This document shows, piece after piece, positions 50,609-59,466 of a stretch of 64,000 bases of DNA. The stretch lies in assembly GCF_005047355.1 (NCBI RefSeq), contig NZ_SUMC01000010.1, positions 62,001 to 126,000 on the forward strand. Reading direction: 5' to 3'. The DNA comes from Actinacidiphila oryziradicis (GTDB lineage Bacteria > Actinomycetota > Actinomycetes > Streptomycetales > Streptomycetaceae). The notes under the pieces were generated by a model. That model saw only the letters and a program-made list of their open reading frames with translations, was not told the DNA's origin and searched no databases. The translations under genes and the position numbers were made by a program. Each line of letters opens with the position of its first letter. The stretch's first letter is position 1.

Positions 50609-51472
50609 TCAGGCGTGCACGTGTGATCCATGCACGTGTGACCCGTGCAGATGTGACCGCGTGACTGCGAAGCGGTCCGCGAGCTCGTGGGTCAGCGCCG
50701 GCCACACGACGGGGTCGTGCCCGGGAATGAGGCGGTAGCCGCGCTCGGCGGCGATCCGCTTGAGCCGGCGGATCGGTTCGACGGTTTCGGCCGGATCGAC
50801 GCCGATCACGCCTCCGACGGGCAGCTCGTGCTCGATGTTCTCGGTCAGATCAGCGGCGTCGAAGGCGAACACAAAGCCGCCGCCGCCCACCGACTCGTCC
50901 AGATCGACCACAAAGCTCTGGTGCCCTGGCGTGTGCCCGGCGGTGAGCACGGCGGTCACCCCCGGAGCGATCTCGACGTCGCCCGTGGCGGTGCGCCAGT
51001 CGATCCGCGGGTCGTCGAAGTCGATCCGGAATATCCCGTGCTGCTCCGGCTCGGGGTGGTTCGAGAGCCCGTAGTCGAGCTCCGCGCCCTGCACGTGCAC
51101 CGGTACCCGGCCGGCGAAGTGCTTCAGCCCGCCGGCATGGTCGAGGTGCAGGTGGCTCAGGCCAACCGCGTGAATGTCGTCCATGTCGATGCCCGCCCTG
51201 CCCAGCGCCTCCTCCAGCGGCTCCCCCGGGCCGGGAAGGATCGCCCCGAAGCCGGGCCTGCCGTGGAAGCGGCGGCGCAGGACGGGGTCGTTGATGAGCG
51301 CCGAGTTGAAGCCGGTGTCCAACAGGAGCCAGCCGCCGTCGCAGCGCAGCAGCACTCCGGGGACTGGTTCACGCATCCGTTGCTCGGGCGGCGCGCCATG
51401 CACGGACACCGACTTCGGCAGGTCCTCCCAGCCCAGGGTGAGCAGCACGATCTCCCGTACGCCAGTGGCCAT
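50609..51472 (-). CDS. Metallo-beta-lactamase-fold lactonase-like hydrolase, His-rich tail
   Basis: 287 residues from ATG 51472, chosen because AGGAGG lies 7 nt upstream; the ATG at 51478 is too close to it. Zinc motif SHLHLDHAGG; further ligands in TAGHTPGHQS, AFDAADL and IPGHDP. The overall length and LLDTGFNSALINDPVLRRRF fit N-acyl-homoserine-lactonase-like proteins, but other esters or lactones are possible. The C-terminus carries a short repeat (HLHGSHVHGSHVHA) from a tandem DNA repeat at 50609-50650. Last gene of the peptide-type ABC operon (70 bp gap). Confidence 0.8.
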   Translation of the reverse strand: MATGVREIVLLTLGWEDLPKSVSVHGAPPEQRMREPVPGVLLRCDGGWLLLDTGFNSALINDPVLRRRFHGRPGFGAILPGPGEPLEEALGRAGIDMDDIHAVGLSHLHLDHAGGLKHFAGRVPVHVQGAELDYGLSNHPEPEQHGIFRIDFDDPRIDWRTATGDVEIAPGVTAVLTAGHTPGHQSFVVDLDESVGGGGFVFAFDAADLTENIEHELPVGGVIGVDPAETVEPIRRLKRIAAERGYRLIPGHDPVVWPALTHELADRFAVTRSHLHGSHVHGSHVHA

Positions 51473-51542
51473 GTTCATTCCTCCTGTCTCGTCGGCTCCG
51501 CCGTCCATGTGCGGACGGCGGAGCCGTTGGGATGGTAAGCGG

Positions 51543-53156
51543 TCAGCCGACGGAGAGAGTCGCCAGGTTCAGCGTGTTCACCGTGCTCACCACATGCGAC
51601 TCGGCGACGCCCTTCAGCCAGGGCTGGGCGACCATGAAGTCGTCCTCGTTGATCAGGTTGTCCCAGCACCCGGACTGCGCGGCGAGCTGCCCGACCTGGG
51701 AGAAGACGGAGTTGCTGCCAGTCGACAGTCCCTGGCCGACCAGCTTGTCGAGCTGGGGCGTGGAGCACTGGAAGTAGTTCAGACCGCCGCCGGTGACGTA
51801 GCTGATGTGCGCCCACATGTACGGCGGCGCTGCGTCAGGCCAGCCGGTCGTCAGGAGCATGTCCGGCGCGCCCCTGAGGTTCGTGACCCAGCCGAAGATC
51901 TGCGAAGTCGGGTAGCTCTGCACCTTCACGGTCACGCCGTAGTTGGCCAGCTGCGCAGAGAGCAGGTTCGCCACCACCTGGTTGTCCGACTGGCCGGAGT
52001 CGTAGCCGACGGTCAGCGTGCGCTGGGATGCCGGCAGCGACTGCACGATCTTCTGCAGCGCGGAGGGGCTGTAGGGGATGTTCTGCTTGGCCAGGCCCGG
52101 TGCCATCACGTTCGCCGGGTATGCCTGGGTCGATTTGGTCGCCCGGCCGGCGAAGACCTGGTTGTATATCTGGTCGACGTTGACGGCCTGCAGGAGCGCC
52201 TGCCGGTTGGCCTGGTTGGTGAGCATCGCGCTGTGCGGGTTGACGTAGAGGAAGTCCGACATCATGGTCGGCAGCGAATAGGACTTCAGGGTTGTGTTCT
52301 TGCGGTAGGCCTGCACCGCGGACTGCGGCAGATCGTGCATGACGATCGCCAGGTCGCCCTTGTTCAGCAGCAGCTGCTGGGTGGAGGTGTCGGCCTGCAC
52401 GGGGATGTCCACGGTGGTGAAGTAGGGCTTGGCGCCCCAGTACTTCGCATACGCCTTGAGCTGGTACTGGGAGCCGGTCTTGGCCTCGGTGAGCTGGTAG
52501 GGGCCGGTGCCGAGATCGTTGGTGCGCAGATAGGTCTGGGCATGGTCCTTGCCGGCATGCTGGGTCAGCCCGGTCGGGCTCATCATCTTCGGACCGTACG
52601 GCGAGGCCATGTAGTCGGGGAACTGAGCGTTGGGCTGCTTGAGCGTGACGGTCACACTGTAGGGGCCCTGGGCGGTCACCGATTTGACGTCTTGGACCAT
52701 ATAGGCCGGCCCTGAGTTGACCGCGAGCCGGCGGGCGAAAGAGGCCTCGACGGCCGCCGAGGTGAAGGGCGTTCCGTCGTGGAAGGTCACCCCGTGGCGC
52801 AGCTGGAAGGTGAAGACACTGTTGTTCTTCGATGCCTTCCAGCTTGTCGCGAGGTTGCTGATGATCTTCGGCTGGGCGGTTCCGGGCTGGTACTGCAGCA
52901 GCCCCTGGTAGGTGTTGTTGGTGAGCATCAGCCCCTGCCCGGCGTAGTAGATGTCCGGGTCGGGCGGCTGTCCGGGGTCCTGCAGGAAAGCGAGCTTGAG
53001 CACGTGGTCGGTGGGTGCGGCGCCACCCGTCGGTTGCGATGAGCTGGACTGCGATGAGCACGCGCTCGCGAGAAGCATGCCCAGACCGGCGACGATGGCA
53101 CCGGCCGCCCGGATCCGGGACTTGCGCCTGGCCAATGGTGCGTTGCTGGTCGTCAT
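51543..53156 (-). CDS. Peptide/nickel-type ABC substrate-binding lipoprotein (SBP_bac_5)
   Basis: A 537-residue DppA/OppA-like protein with lipobox LLASAC (Cys about residue 33). Blocks: QGLMLTNNTYQGLLQYQPGTAQPKIISNLATSWKASKNNSVFTFQLRHGVTFHDGTPFTSAAVEASFARR, DLGTGPYQLTEAKTGSQYQLKAYAKYWGAKPYFTTVDIPV. The start overlaps the end of the isochorismatase-like gene (ATGA). Ligands of this class include peptides, opines, glycosides and nickel chelates. Confidence 0.92.
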   Translation of the reverse strand: MTTSNAPLARRKSRIRAAGAIVAGLGMLLASACSSQSSSSQPTGGAAPTDHVLKLAFLQDPGQPPDPDIYYAGQGLMLTNNTYQGLLQYQPGTAQPKIISNLATSWKASKNNSVFTFQLRHGVTFHDGTPFTSAAVEASFARRLAVNSGPAYMVQDVKSVTAQGPYSVTVTLKQPNAQFPDYMASPYGPKMMSPTGLTQHAGKDHAQTYLRTNDLGTGPYQLTEAKTGSQYQLKAYAKYWGAKPYFTTVDIPVQADTSTQQLLLNKGDLAIVMHDLPQSAVQAYRKNTTLKSYSLPTMMSDFLYVNPHSAMLTNQANRQALLQAVNVDQIYNQVFAGRATKSTQAYPANVMAPGLAKQNIPYSPSALQKIVQSLPASQRTLTVGYDSGQSDNQVVANLLSAQLANYGVTVKVQSYPTSQIFGWVTNLRGAPDMLLTTGWPDAAPPYMWAHISYVTGGGLNYFQCSTPQLDKLVGQGLSTGSNSVFSQVGQLAAQSGCWDNLINEDDFMVAQPWLKGVAESHVVSTVNTLNLATLSVG

Positions 53157-53845
53157 ATCAGTGTCTCCGCTGGGGCCGGGCTCCGCTCGGCGGCCAGCCG
53201 AGCGAAGGCATCAAGAATCCGCGTAGTTGTCCGGCGCGCGCCCGCCTGCAAGTACTCCATCGCTTCCAGCGCCGCGTCGTGCCGGGCCTGGTTGGAACCG
53301 CCGACGCAGTCCTCGACCACGCGGACGTAGTAGTCGCGCTGGTGCGCGTCGGCGAAGGTGTAATGGACGCACACGTCCGTGTACACACCGATGAGCACCA
53401 GCGTGGAGACTCCCAGCCCGCGCAGCAGGATCTCGAAGTCGGTGCCGATGAAGCCGGAGTAGCGGCGCTTGACGATATGGGCCTCACCCGGCGCGGGCCG
53501 CAGGGTCGGCCACAACTCGGTCGACTCCTCGCCCTCCACGCAGTGCGGCCCCTCGGCACCGTCCAGCTCACGGCCGAAATCCACGCCGCTGCGCCGGTGC
53601 ACCTCCTGGAAGAAGACCACTGGCACCTGTGCCTGGCGGGCAGCCGCGACGAGCTGTTCGGCCCGTTGGACGCGCTCCTGCCAGCCGGGCATATGCGTGA
53701 TGCCGGCGATGTCGGGCGGCATCGAGATACCGCGCTGGATGTCGATGACGATCAGCGCGGGATCGCCGACGAACAGGGGTTGCTGGGGCAAGTGATCTCC
53801 TTGCGGTCTGGGGTGTGGTGCCGGGTCGCGCGTCTTGTCAGACAT
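53153..53845 (-). CDS. Isochorismatase-like cysteine hydrolase
   Basis: A 230-residue protein with the Asp-Lys-Cys triad: Asp35 in LIVIDIQRG, Lys126 in HIVKRRYSGFIGT, Cys159 in GVYTDVCVHYT. The family includes N-carbamoylsarcosine amidase, nicotinamidase, ureidoacrylate and biuret hydrolases; the substrate is not predictable. It sits inside the transporter operon (overlapping DppB by 8 nt and the binding-protein gene by 4 nt), so it very likely acts on the imported compound. Confidence 0.88.
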   Translation of the reverse strand: MSDKTRDPAPHPRPQGDHLPQQPLFVGDPALIVIDIQRGISMPPDIAGITHMPGWQERVQRAEQLVAAARQAQVPVVFFQEVHRRSGVDFGRELDGAEGPHCVEGEESTELWPTLRPAPGEAHIVKRRYSGFIGTDFEILLRGLGVSTLVLIGVYTDVCVHYTFADAHQRDYYVRVVEDCVGGSNQARHDAALEAMEYLQAGARRTTTRILDAFARLAAERSPAPAETLI

Positions 53846-54833
53846 CGATCCGCGGATCCGCGGCGGCCTGCAGCAGGTCCACCACCGTGTTGATCAGGAC
53901 GTAACCGATTCCCAGCACAAGCGTCACGGCGGCGATGGCCGGGAAGTCCGCGACCGGGATGCTCTGGGTCATGTACTGGCCCATGCCGGGCCAGGAGAAG
54001 ACCTGCTCGATGACGAGTACACCGCCGAACATCAGACCCGCCTGAAGGCCTGTCATGGAAAGTGCGGGGCCGATCGCGTTGCGGATCACATGCCGGATGA
54101 GCACCTGCCGCTCCCGCTGCCCCTTCGCCCGAGCGGTGCGCGCGTAGTCGCTGCGGAGCTCGCTGACCAGACTCGACCGCAGCACCCGTCCGATCGACAC
54201 GGCGGGGCCGATCGCCAGCGCCAGGGCAGGCAACAGCAGGTGGCTCAGCGCGTCGGTGACGACGTTGAATTGGCCGGCGAGGAGCCCGTCGATGGTCAGC
54301 AGGCCGGTGGGGCCGGTTGGCGGATTGGGGATGCTGGTCCGCCCTGTCGCTGGTAGCCACCCCAGGTTCACGAAGAACACCAGGATTCCGCCGATCGCAA
54401 GCAGGAACGGTGGCGTTGACGCGCCGACGAACAGGATCAGCCGGAACAGCCAGGCGCCCGGCCACCGCAGGGTCGTGGCGACAGCCAGCAGCACGGCAAG
54501 GATGAGCGCGAATATCAATCCGTACAGCGTCAGCTCGGCGGTGGCGGGGAAGGCCGTCCCGAGGTCGGAGCTGAGCGGATTGCGCGTGCGGTAGGAAGTG
54601 CCGAGATCGCCATGGAACAGCCCGGCCAGGTAGTGCAAGTACTGCGCGGTTATCGGCTGGTCCAGGCCGAGAACGTGCCGCTCCGCGGCGACTGCCTGGG
54701 CCGACGCGCTCTGGCCGAGCATGGCGTGGACCGGGTCGAGCGGCGAGATCTTCTGCAGCCCGAACATCACGGCGGTAAGAGCCAATATGATCACGACCAT
54801 GGCGCCTAGGCGCTTGCCTGCCAGTTGGAGCAC
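53838..54833 (-). CDS. Peptide-type ABC permease (DppB-like)
   Basis: 331 residues from GTG 54833 (AAGGAG 7 nt upstream). N-terminal helix GAMVVIILALTAVMFGLQKISPLDPV, LGLDQPITAQYLHYLAGLFHGDLGTSY, EAA-type loop RSDYARTARAKGQRERQVLIRHVIRNA, and FSWPGMGQYMTQSIPVADFPAIAAVTL are standard DppB blocks. Six membrane segments. Confidence 0.93.
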   Translation of the reverse strand: MLQLAGKRLGAMVVIILALTAVMFGLQKISPLDPVHAMLGQSASAQAVAAERHVLGLDQPITAQYLHYLAGLFHGDLGTSYRTRNPLSSDLGTAFPATAELTLYGLIFALILAVLLAVATTLRWPGAWLFRLILFVGASTPPFLLAIGGILVFFVNLGWLPATGRTSIPNPPTGPTGLLTIDGLLAGQFNVVTDALSHLLLPALALAIGPAVSIGRVLRSSLVSELRSDYARTARAKGQRERQVLIRHVIRNAIGPALSMTGLQAGLMFGGVLVIEQVFSWPGMGQYMTQSIPVADFPAIAAVTLVLGIGYVLINTVVDLLQAAADPRIDV

Positions 54834-54874
54834 AGGGGACTCCTTGGGTAGTGGGAGTGGTGGGACGGCGTGAC

Positions 54875-55747
54875 CTATCGGTCTTCCATGAGGTTGCGGA
54901 TGGCGTCGCCCGCCAGATTTCCGACCATGGCCAGCACCAGCACGGCCACACCCGGCATCGTCGGAATCCACCACTGCTGCAGCAAGTACGACAGATTGCG
55001 CGCGGCGTCGGCGCCGAGCTCCGGGGTAGGGGCCGGCTGCCCCAGCCCGAGGAACGACAGCGCGGCCAGGGTGAGGATGAGGTTGCCCACATCCAGGCTC
55101 GCGGTGACCACGGTCGCGGGCACCGCGCCGGGGGCCAGGTGCCGTAGCGCGACGCGGAACGTTCCCGCACCGGCGAGCCGGGCGGCCTCCACATGTGGCC
55201 TGGCGGCCAGCGCGCGGACCTCACCACGGACGATGCGGGCATAGAACGGCCACCACACGATGGAGACAGCGAGCAGCGTGTGGACGAACCCGGGGCCGAG
55301 CGCGGCCACGATGGCGATCGCCAGCACCGGAGCGGGCAGTGCCAGGAAGCCGTCGGTGATGCGCATCAGTACGTTGTCCACGATGCCGCCGAAGGTCCCG
55401 GCGACCAAGCCGATGATCCCGCCGACGATCACGCCGCCGGCTATCACGAGCAGCGCCGCGAACCAGCTGGCCCGCAGACCGTACAGCACTCGGCTGAGCA
55501 CGTCGCGGCCGATACCGTCGGTGCCGAGGAGAAATCCGCCCTGACCTGGGGCGAGTTGCGGCTGACCCACCGGTTGCAGGGGGTCATGCGGGGCGAGCAC
55601 GGGTGCGAGGAGGGCGACCAGCGTGACCACGCCCAGCAGCCCCGCGACCGACCAGTTGGCCCATCGGGCGGCGTTCGCGGGCAGCAGCCGGCCGCTTCGC
55701 CGCCGGGCAGCGGGCGGAGCGGCAGGATGAGGTTCGGCCACGGCCAT
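54875..55747 (-). CDS. Peptide-type ABC permease (DppC-like)
   Basis: A 290-residue permease. The N-terminal helix is followed by PHDPLQPVGQPQLAPGQGGFLLGTDGIGRDVLSRVLYGLRASW, the standard DppC block; the loop VRALAARPHVEAARLAGAGTFRVALRHLAPGAV is the EAA region. It starts directly at the end of the ATPase gene (no gap) and precedes DppB by 41 bp. Confidence 0.93.
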   Translation of the reverse strand: MAVAEPHPAAPPAARRRSGRLLPANAARWANWSVAGLLGVVTLVALLAPVLAPHDPLQPVGQPQLAPGQGGFLLGTDGIGRDVLSRVLYGLRASWFAALLVIAGGVIVGGIIGLVAGTFGGIVDNVLMRITDGFLALPAPVLAIAIVAALGPGFVHTLLAVSIVWWPFYARIVRGEVRALAARPHVEAARLAGAGTFRVALRHLAPGAVPATVVTASLDVGNLILTLAALSFLGLGQPAPTPELGADAARNLSYLLQQWWIPTMPGVAVLVLAMVGNLAGDAIRNLMEDR

Positions 55748-57769
55748 TTAAATCAACTCCGGTTTCAGGCAAGCCACAGCGCGATCGTGCGCCGTGCGCA
55801 GCCGCACCGGCCGCAGCCTGAGCTCCGAGTCGGCGCAGGCGTCGTCGGCCAGCGGGCAGCGGGGGTGGAAGGCGCAGCCGGACGGGGGCGCCAGCGGGCT
55901 GGCCGGCTCGCCGGTCAACACCATGGGGGCGGCCCCTGCCTCGGGCACCGCGCTGAGCAGCGCCTTGGTGTACGGGTGCGCGGGCTTGCTCACCACGCGC
56001 TCGGCCGGCCCCAGCTCGACGATATTGCCGAGGTACATCACCGCGATGCGGTCGCCGACGATGCGGGCAACGGACAGATCATGCGTCACAAAGACCACGG
56101 CCATGCCCAGTTGGCGCCGCAGTTGGCCGATGAGGTTGAGTACGCCTGCGGCCAGCGACACGTCCAGTGCGCTGGTCGGCTCGTCGCACAGCAGCACTTG
56201 AGGAGGGATCACCGTCGCCCTGGCCAGGGCGACGCGCTGTCGCTGGCCGCCGGAGAGCTGGCGGGAGCGCGCCTGTGCCACCTCGGGGGGTAGCCCGACC
56301 TGCGCCAGGGCAGCCGCGACGCGCTCCTGGCGCTCGGCGCGGGACAGGCCCTCGCCGCGTAGCCGTTCATCGATCAGCGCGCCCACGGTCATCCACGGGG
56401 TCAGGGACGCGCCGGCATCCTGGAACACCATCTGCGGGCGGGTGCTCCCGCCCAGCGCGACCTCTCCGTGGTCGGCGCGCTCCAGCCCGGCCATGACCCG
56501 CAGCAGTGTCGACTTGCCCGAGCCGCTCTCCCCGACGATCGCCACCGACTCGCCGGCCGCCACGTCGAGGTCGATCTCGCGCAGGGCTTGCAGGTCCTTG
56601 CGCCGGCCGCGCCCGGCTTTGACCCGGAACGTCCTGCGGATCTGCCGCACCCGCACGGCCGACGCCGCGCCCGGGGCTTCCGCAGCGAACGGTGCGGTGG
56701 ATTCGGGCTCGGCTGCGTCGGGGTCCGGGCGACGCGCCCGGACCACCTCGGCCGGGAGCACACACGCGCTCAGGTGCCCGGGTATGACCGCTACCGGATC
56801 GGGCAGGAGCTGGGTGCAATCGTCGGTGGCCAGGTCGCACCGTGGTTGGAAGGGACATCCGGGTGGCGGTGCGGCCGGGTTCGGGACCTCACCGCGAAGG
56901 GTCGTCAGCGTCCCGGTCCTGGGCGAGGTCAGTGACAGGCGGGAGCGCATCAGCCCCAGGCTGTACGGGTGTGCTGCGCTGCGCAGCACGGTGTCGGTCG
57001 GGCCGAGCTCGGCCAGTCGGCCCGCGTACATCACGGCGATCCGGTCCGCCACCTGTGCGGCCACGCCCAGGTCATGGGTGATGAGCAGGAAGCTGCACCC
57101 GATTTCATCGACCAGGGACCGCAGCAGGGTCAGCACCTGGCTCTGCACCATGACGTCCAGGGCTGTGGTGGGCTCGTCGGCAATCACCAGCGATGGGTTG
57201 CCGGCCACAGCCATGGCGATCATGACACGTTGCCGGAGCCCGCCGGACAGCTCGTGCGGGAAACTGGATATCCGCCGTTCGGCGTCGGGTATGCCAACGG
57301 CGCGCAGCAGCCGTATGGCCTCCTCGGTCGATCCAGCGGCCTCGATGACCTGCCGGCCGACGCGCATCGTCGGATTCAGCGATGTCATCGGGTCCTGGAA
57401 TACGGAACCGAGATGCTCCTTCCGTACCCGCCTGCGAACGTCCGCTGAGCCATGCAGCATGTCCTTGTCGGCAACCGCGACCCGGCCGGAGGTGTGCTCC
57501 AGCGTGTCCTCGGGCAGCAGGCCCAGCAACGACATGCCAAGCACGCTCTTGCCTGAGCCGGACTCGCCGACCAGACCGAGGATCTCCCCGGGCCGGATGT
57601 CCAGGCTGACCCCGCGCACGGCGTGGATCCGCCGATTGCCCCGCCGGAAGGTCACCGCGAGGTTTTCGACCTCGGCGACCGTCCCGGGCCGCGCGGGGGA
57701 AGAGGACACGTCCGGATGCGACGGCGCCGCACCGGCCTCCTCTTCACCCGAGCTGACTTGACGCGTCAT
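55748..57769 (-). CDS. Double ATP-binding protein of a peptide-type ABC importer (DppD-DppF fusion)
   Basis: 673 residues from ATG 57769 (GGGAG 8 nt upstream). NBD1: Walker A GLVGESGSGKSVLG, signature LSGGLRQRVMIAM, Walker B LVIADEPTTALDV, then the oligopeptide C-terminal cysteine motif GCPFQPRCDLATDDC. NBD2: AIVGESGSGKSTLL, LSGGQRQRVALARA, VLLCDEPTSALDV, then GCAFHPRCPLADDAC. Both ATPases are in one chain. First gene of the leftward operon. Confidence 0.94.
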   Translation of the reverse strand: MTRQVSSGEEEAGAAPSHPDVSSSPARPGTVAEVENLAVTFRRGNRRIHAVRGVSLDIRPGEILGLVGESGSGKSVLGMSLLGLLPEDTLEHTSGRVAVADKDMLHGSADVRRRVRKEHLGSVFQDPMTSLNPTMRVGRQVIEAAGSTEEAIRLLRAVGIPDAERRISSFPHELSGGLRQRVMIAMAVAGNPSLVIADEPTTALDVMVQSQVLTLLRSLVDEIGCSFLLITHDLGVAAQVADRIAVMYAGRLAELGPTDTVLRSAAHPYSLGLMRSRLSLTSPRTGTLTTLRGEVPNPAAPPPGCPFQPRCDLATDDCTQLLPDPVAVIPGHLSACVLPAEVVRARRPDPDAAEPESTAPFAAEAPGAASAVRVRQIRRTFRVKAGRGRRKDLQALREIDLDVAAGESVAIVGESGSGKSTLLRVMAGLERADHGEVALGGSTRPQMVFQDAGASLTPWMTVGALIDERLRGEGLSRAERQERVAAALAQVGLPPEVAQARSRQLSGGQRQRVALARATVIPPQVLLCDEPTSALDVSLAAGVLNLIGQLRRQLGMAVVFVTHDLSVARIVGDRIAVMYLGNIVELGPAERVVSKPAHPYTKALLSAVPEAGAAPMVLTGEPASPLAPPSGCAFHPRCPLADDACADSELRLRPVRLRTAHDRAVACLKPELI

Positions 57770-57992
57770 CCTTTGACTCCCTTGCTCCGCCACTGGCGTC
57801 CATAGCGACCGCGATGCCGGGCGCCCATTCCGCTTGCGCGGGTATGGGTGCGGCCCGCGGGTCGAGGGGCTGCCGGGAGACAGCACGACCCGTGGCGTCC
57901 GCCCGTCCCGTGGGCAGAATTCCGAACAGCAGCAAGGGACTTTGGGGCCATTCGTCCGGCAGTGCCTTACTCGTCGGTCAGATGGAGATCCA

Positions 57993-58015
57993 ACGGCCGT
58001 CGTATTACCGGCCGT
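57993..58015. promoter_or_regulatory. Inverted repeat ACGGCCG-N9-CGGCCGT, candidate operator
   Basis: Perfect 7-bp arms at 57993-57999 and 58009-58015, about 225 bp before the start of the peptide-importer operon. The spacer is AT-richer. It could be a regulator site or a promoter-proximal structure; no regulator gene is adjacent. Confidence 0.3.
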
Positions 58016-58206
58016 GATTGGCCAGATTTCAAACAAGTAAATGAGACGGTCTTACCGCATCGATCGCGTTAACTGTCTGCGGCCTGGCTGGCGATGTGCT
58101 CTGCTGCGGCACCCGAGCGGCTTGCCCCAACCCCGGACCGTCTACCGCTTTGCCCAGGACTTACGCCGACGCACCGCCGGCCGGGCAAGCAGGCCGCGAG
58201 CGGGGA

Positions 58207-58246
58207 GCCCCGGTCGTCCGCCACGGGGGAGGCGGACGACCGGGGC
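58207..58246. terminator. GC-rich hairpin, 16-bp perfect arms
   Basis: Arms 58207-58222 and 58231-58246 with an 8-nt loop. Strong factor-independent-type stem without a U-tract. No intact gene ends just before it, so it may mark a lost gene. Confidence 0.65.
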
Positions 58247-58424
58247 CGTCATGTGCCGCATCAGGATGCGGCCCCGCCCCAACCGGCATTCCCCCCACGG
58301 GAAACGCCAGACCGGGACAGAAACTCGCTCACGGTTCGGGTCCGGGGCGAAGGACGGTCACTGCCTGAACAGCATGTCCACCTACCACAGCGCCGCCGGG
58401 CCCAGAAGTGTCACACCTGGCAGC

Positions 58425-58445
58425 GGCGATTTCTGAGAAATCGCC
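58425..58445. repeat. Palindrome GGCGATTTC-TGA-GAAATCGCC
   Basis: A perfect 9-3-9 inverted repeat in an otherwise non-coding stretch. It has an AT-rich centre unlike the neighbouring terminators, so it could be a regulator site or an inverted-repeat remnant. Confidence 0.4.
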
Positions 58446-58518
58446 ACGCTCGATGCCCTCGCCGCGCCCGCGAGGGTGACGCGCTCGTGGGTGTCCCGCT
58501 TTGGCAAATGAACGCCGT

Positions 58519-58553
58519 AGGGCCCCGGGCGGTGTGGCCGCGCCCGGGGCCCT
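58519..58553. terminator. GC-rich hairpin, 13-bp perfect arms
   Basis: Arms 58519-58531 (AGGGCCCCGGGCG) and 58541-58553 with a 9-nt loop. Factor-independent-type structure between relics. Confidence 0.6.
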
Positions 58554-58644
58554 GCGGCGGCTGCCGTCGCATTAGCAGCGGTAGCCGGATGGCGGTAGCC
58601 CGATCAGGGACGGACGATCACGGGTAGTTGGCGAGGTAGGCGAT

Positions 58645-58950
58645 GAGGGGCCCACCTCCAACACGACCGGCGAGTGTGACCGGAACGCCACTCTCAGCCC
58701 GAACACCGGTCACACCCTGACTGCCTATCTCCAGGGCAACTACGCCTACGTCGGCGTCAGCGACGGAGCGACCGCCAGCACGTGGGCATCCGGCACTGGT
58801 TGGACAAAGCTGACGGTGCCGTTCACCACCGACTCCACCGGCAAAGTCACCGTCTACATCCACGGCTGGTACTGGACGCCAGGGACTTGGACGTCCGTGC
58901 AGGCAAGCACCTGTACCTGCACGTGTCGCCTGATCTGCTGGGGCGGTTGA
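58645..58950 (+). pseudogene. Carbohydrate-binding module relic (chitinase-type)
   Basis: One frame reads TSNTTGECDRNATLSPNTGHTLTAYLQGNYAYVGVSDG...ASTWASGTGWTKLTVPFTTDSTGKVTVYIHGWYW and then loses similarity before a stop at 58950. This is the jelly-roll binding module found at the N-terminus of secreted Streptomyces chitinases and related glycosidases. There is no start, no signal peptide and no catalytic domain, so it is a fragment. Confidence 0.65.
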
Positions 58951-59030
58951 TCACCGTCTCGTGAGTCGCCAGTCTAGGCAGCAGCTACATTAGCTTTCTC
59001 CACCAACTGGGAAGAGCAACGTACCGCAAT

Positions 59031-59070
59031 AGGCTCCGTACTCCGGTCTAACTTCCAAGGTACGGAGCCT
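59031..59070. terminator. Hairpin with 11-bp perfect arms
   Basis: AGGCTCCGTAC at 59031-59041 and its complement at 59060-59070 with an 18-nt loop. It follows the CBM relic and may be its former terminator. Confidence 0.55.
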
Positions 59071-59208
59071 CGTTGTGTGCTCTCCTACGCGCGCCGTCGG
59101 CGGCCGAAGGGCCACCACACCACCCCGTCCGCAAGCAACCGAAAACGGACACGGCGGAAGCCGCTGGGAAGAGGCAGGCAGCGTAAAATGCCAAGCTGTT
59201 GCCGGTAG

Positions 59209-59466
59209 AGGTCGGCTGCCGCATCGAGTCCGAACAGGACGGAGCTCCGATCGCCTCTGCAACCCGTCCTAGCAGGTCACAACCGGTTCGCCCCCGTGGA
59301 GACGCAGGTCAGAAAGGCGCGGTCGAAGTACCACGAGTACACCGTCAAGACACCCGGCTCCTCCACCCGCGGCGCGCGCCGCATCATCACGGGGGAAGCC
59401 ACCGACGAGGACTACTACACCGCCGACCACTACGCGTCGTTCTCCCCGATCGCCTTCGGCTGCTGA
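59209..59466 (+). pseudogene. RNase Sa-type guanyl ribonuclease, N-terminally truncated
   Basis: The end of this frame (KYHEYTVKTPGSSTRGARRIITGEATDEDYYTADHYASFSPIAFGC, stop 59464) is plainly an RNase Sa/barnase-T1-type guanyl-specific ribonuclease. The catalytic Glu (YHEYTV), Arg (RGARRI) and His (DHYASF) are all present, as is the C-terminal Cys. The first half has no signal peptide and no partner Cys. HNRFAPVETQ weakly matches the NRE-x-LP region, and SEQDG in another frame suggests frameshifts. It is a broken secreted RNase gene. Confidence 0.7.

Larger units (their letters stand above)
57770..58644. other. Gene-poor region with several hairpins
   Basis: No credible gene despite long Arg/Pro-rich frames on both strands. 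It contains an inverted repeat at 57993-58015 upstream of the peptide-importer operon, two GC-rich hairpins (58207-58246, 58519-58553) and a 21-bp palindrome at 58425-58445. Confidence 0.5.

Noticed and set aside
50128..50664. 178-residue plus-strand ORF between the ABC operon and the lactonase
   Set aside because: Runs through a terminator into the antisense of the lactonase gene; no motif or ribosome binding site.
58041..58627. Plus-strand ORFs of 131 and 177 residues in the gene-poor region
   Set aside because: They pass through two terminator-like hairpins, are Arg/Pro-rich and show no motif.
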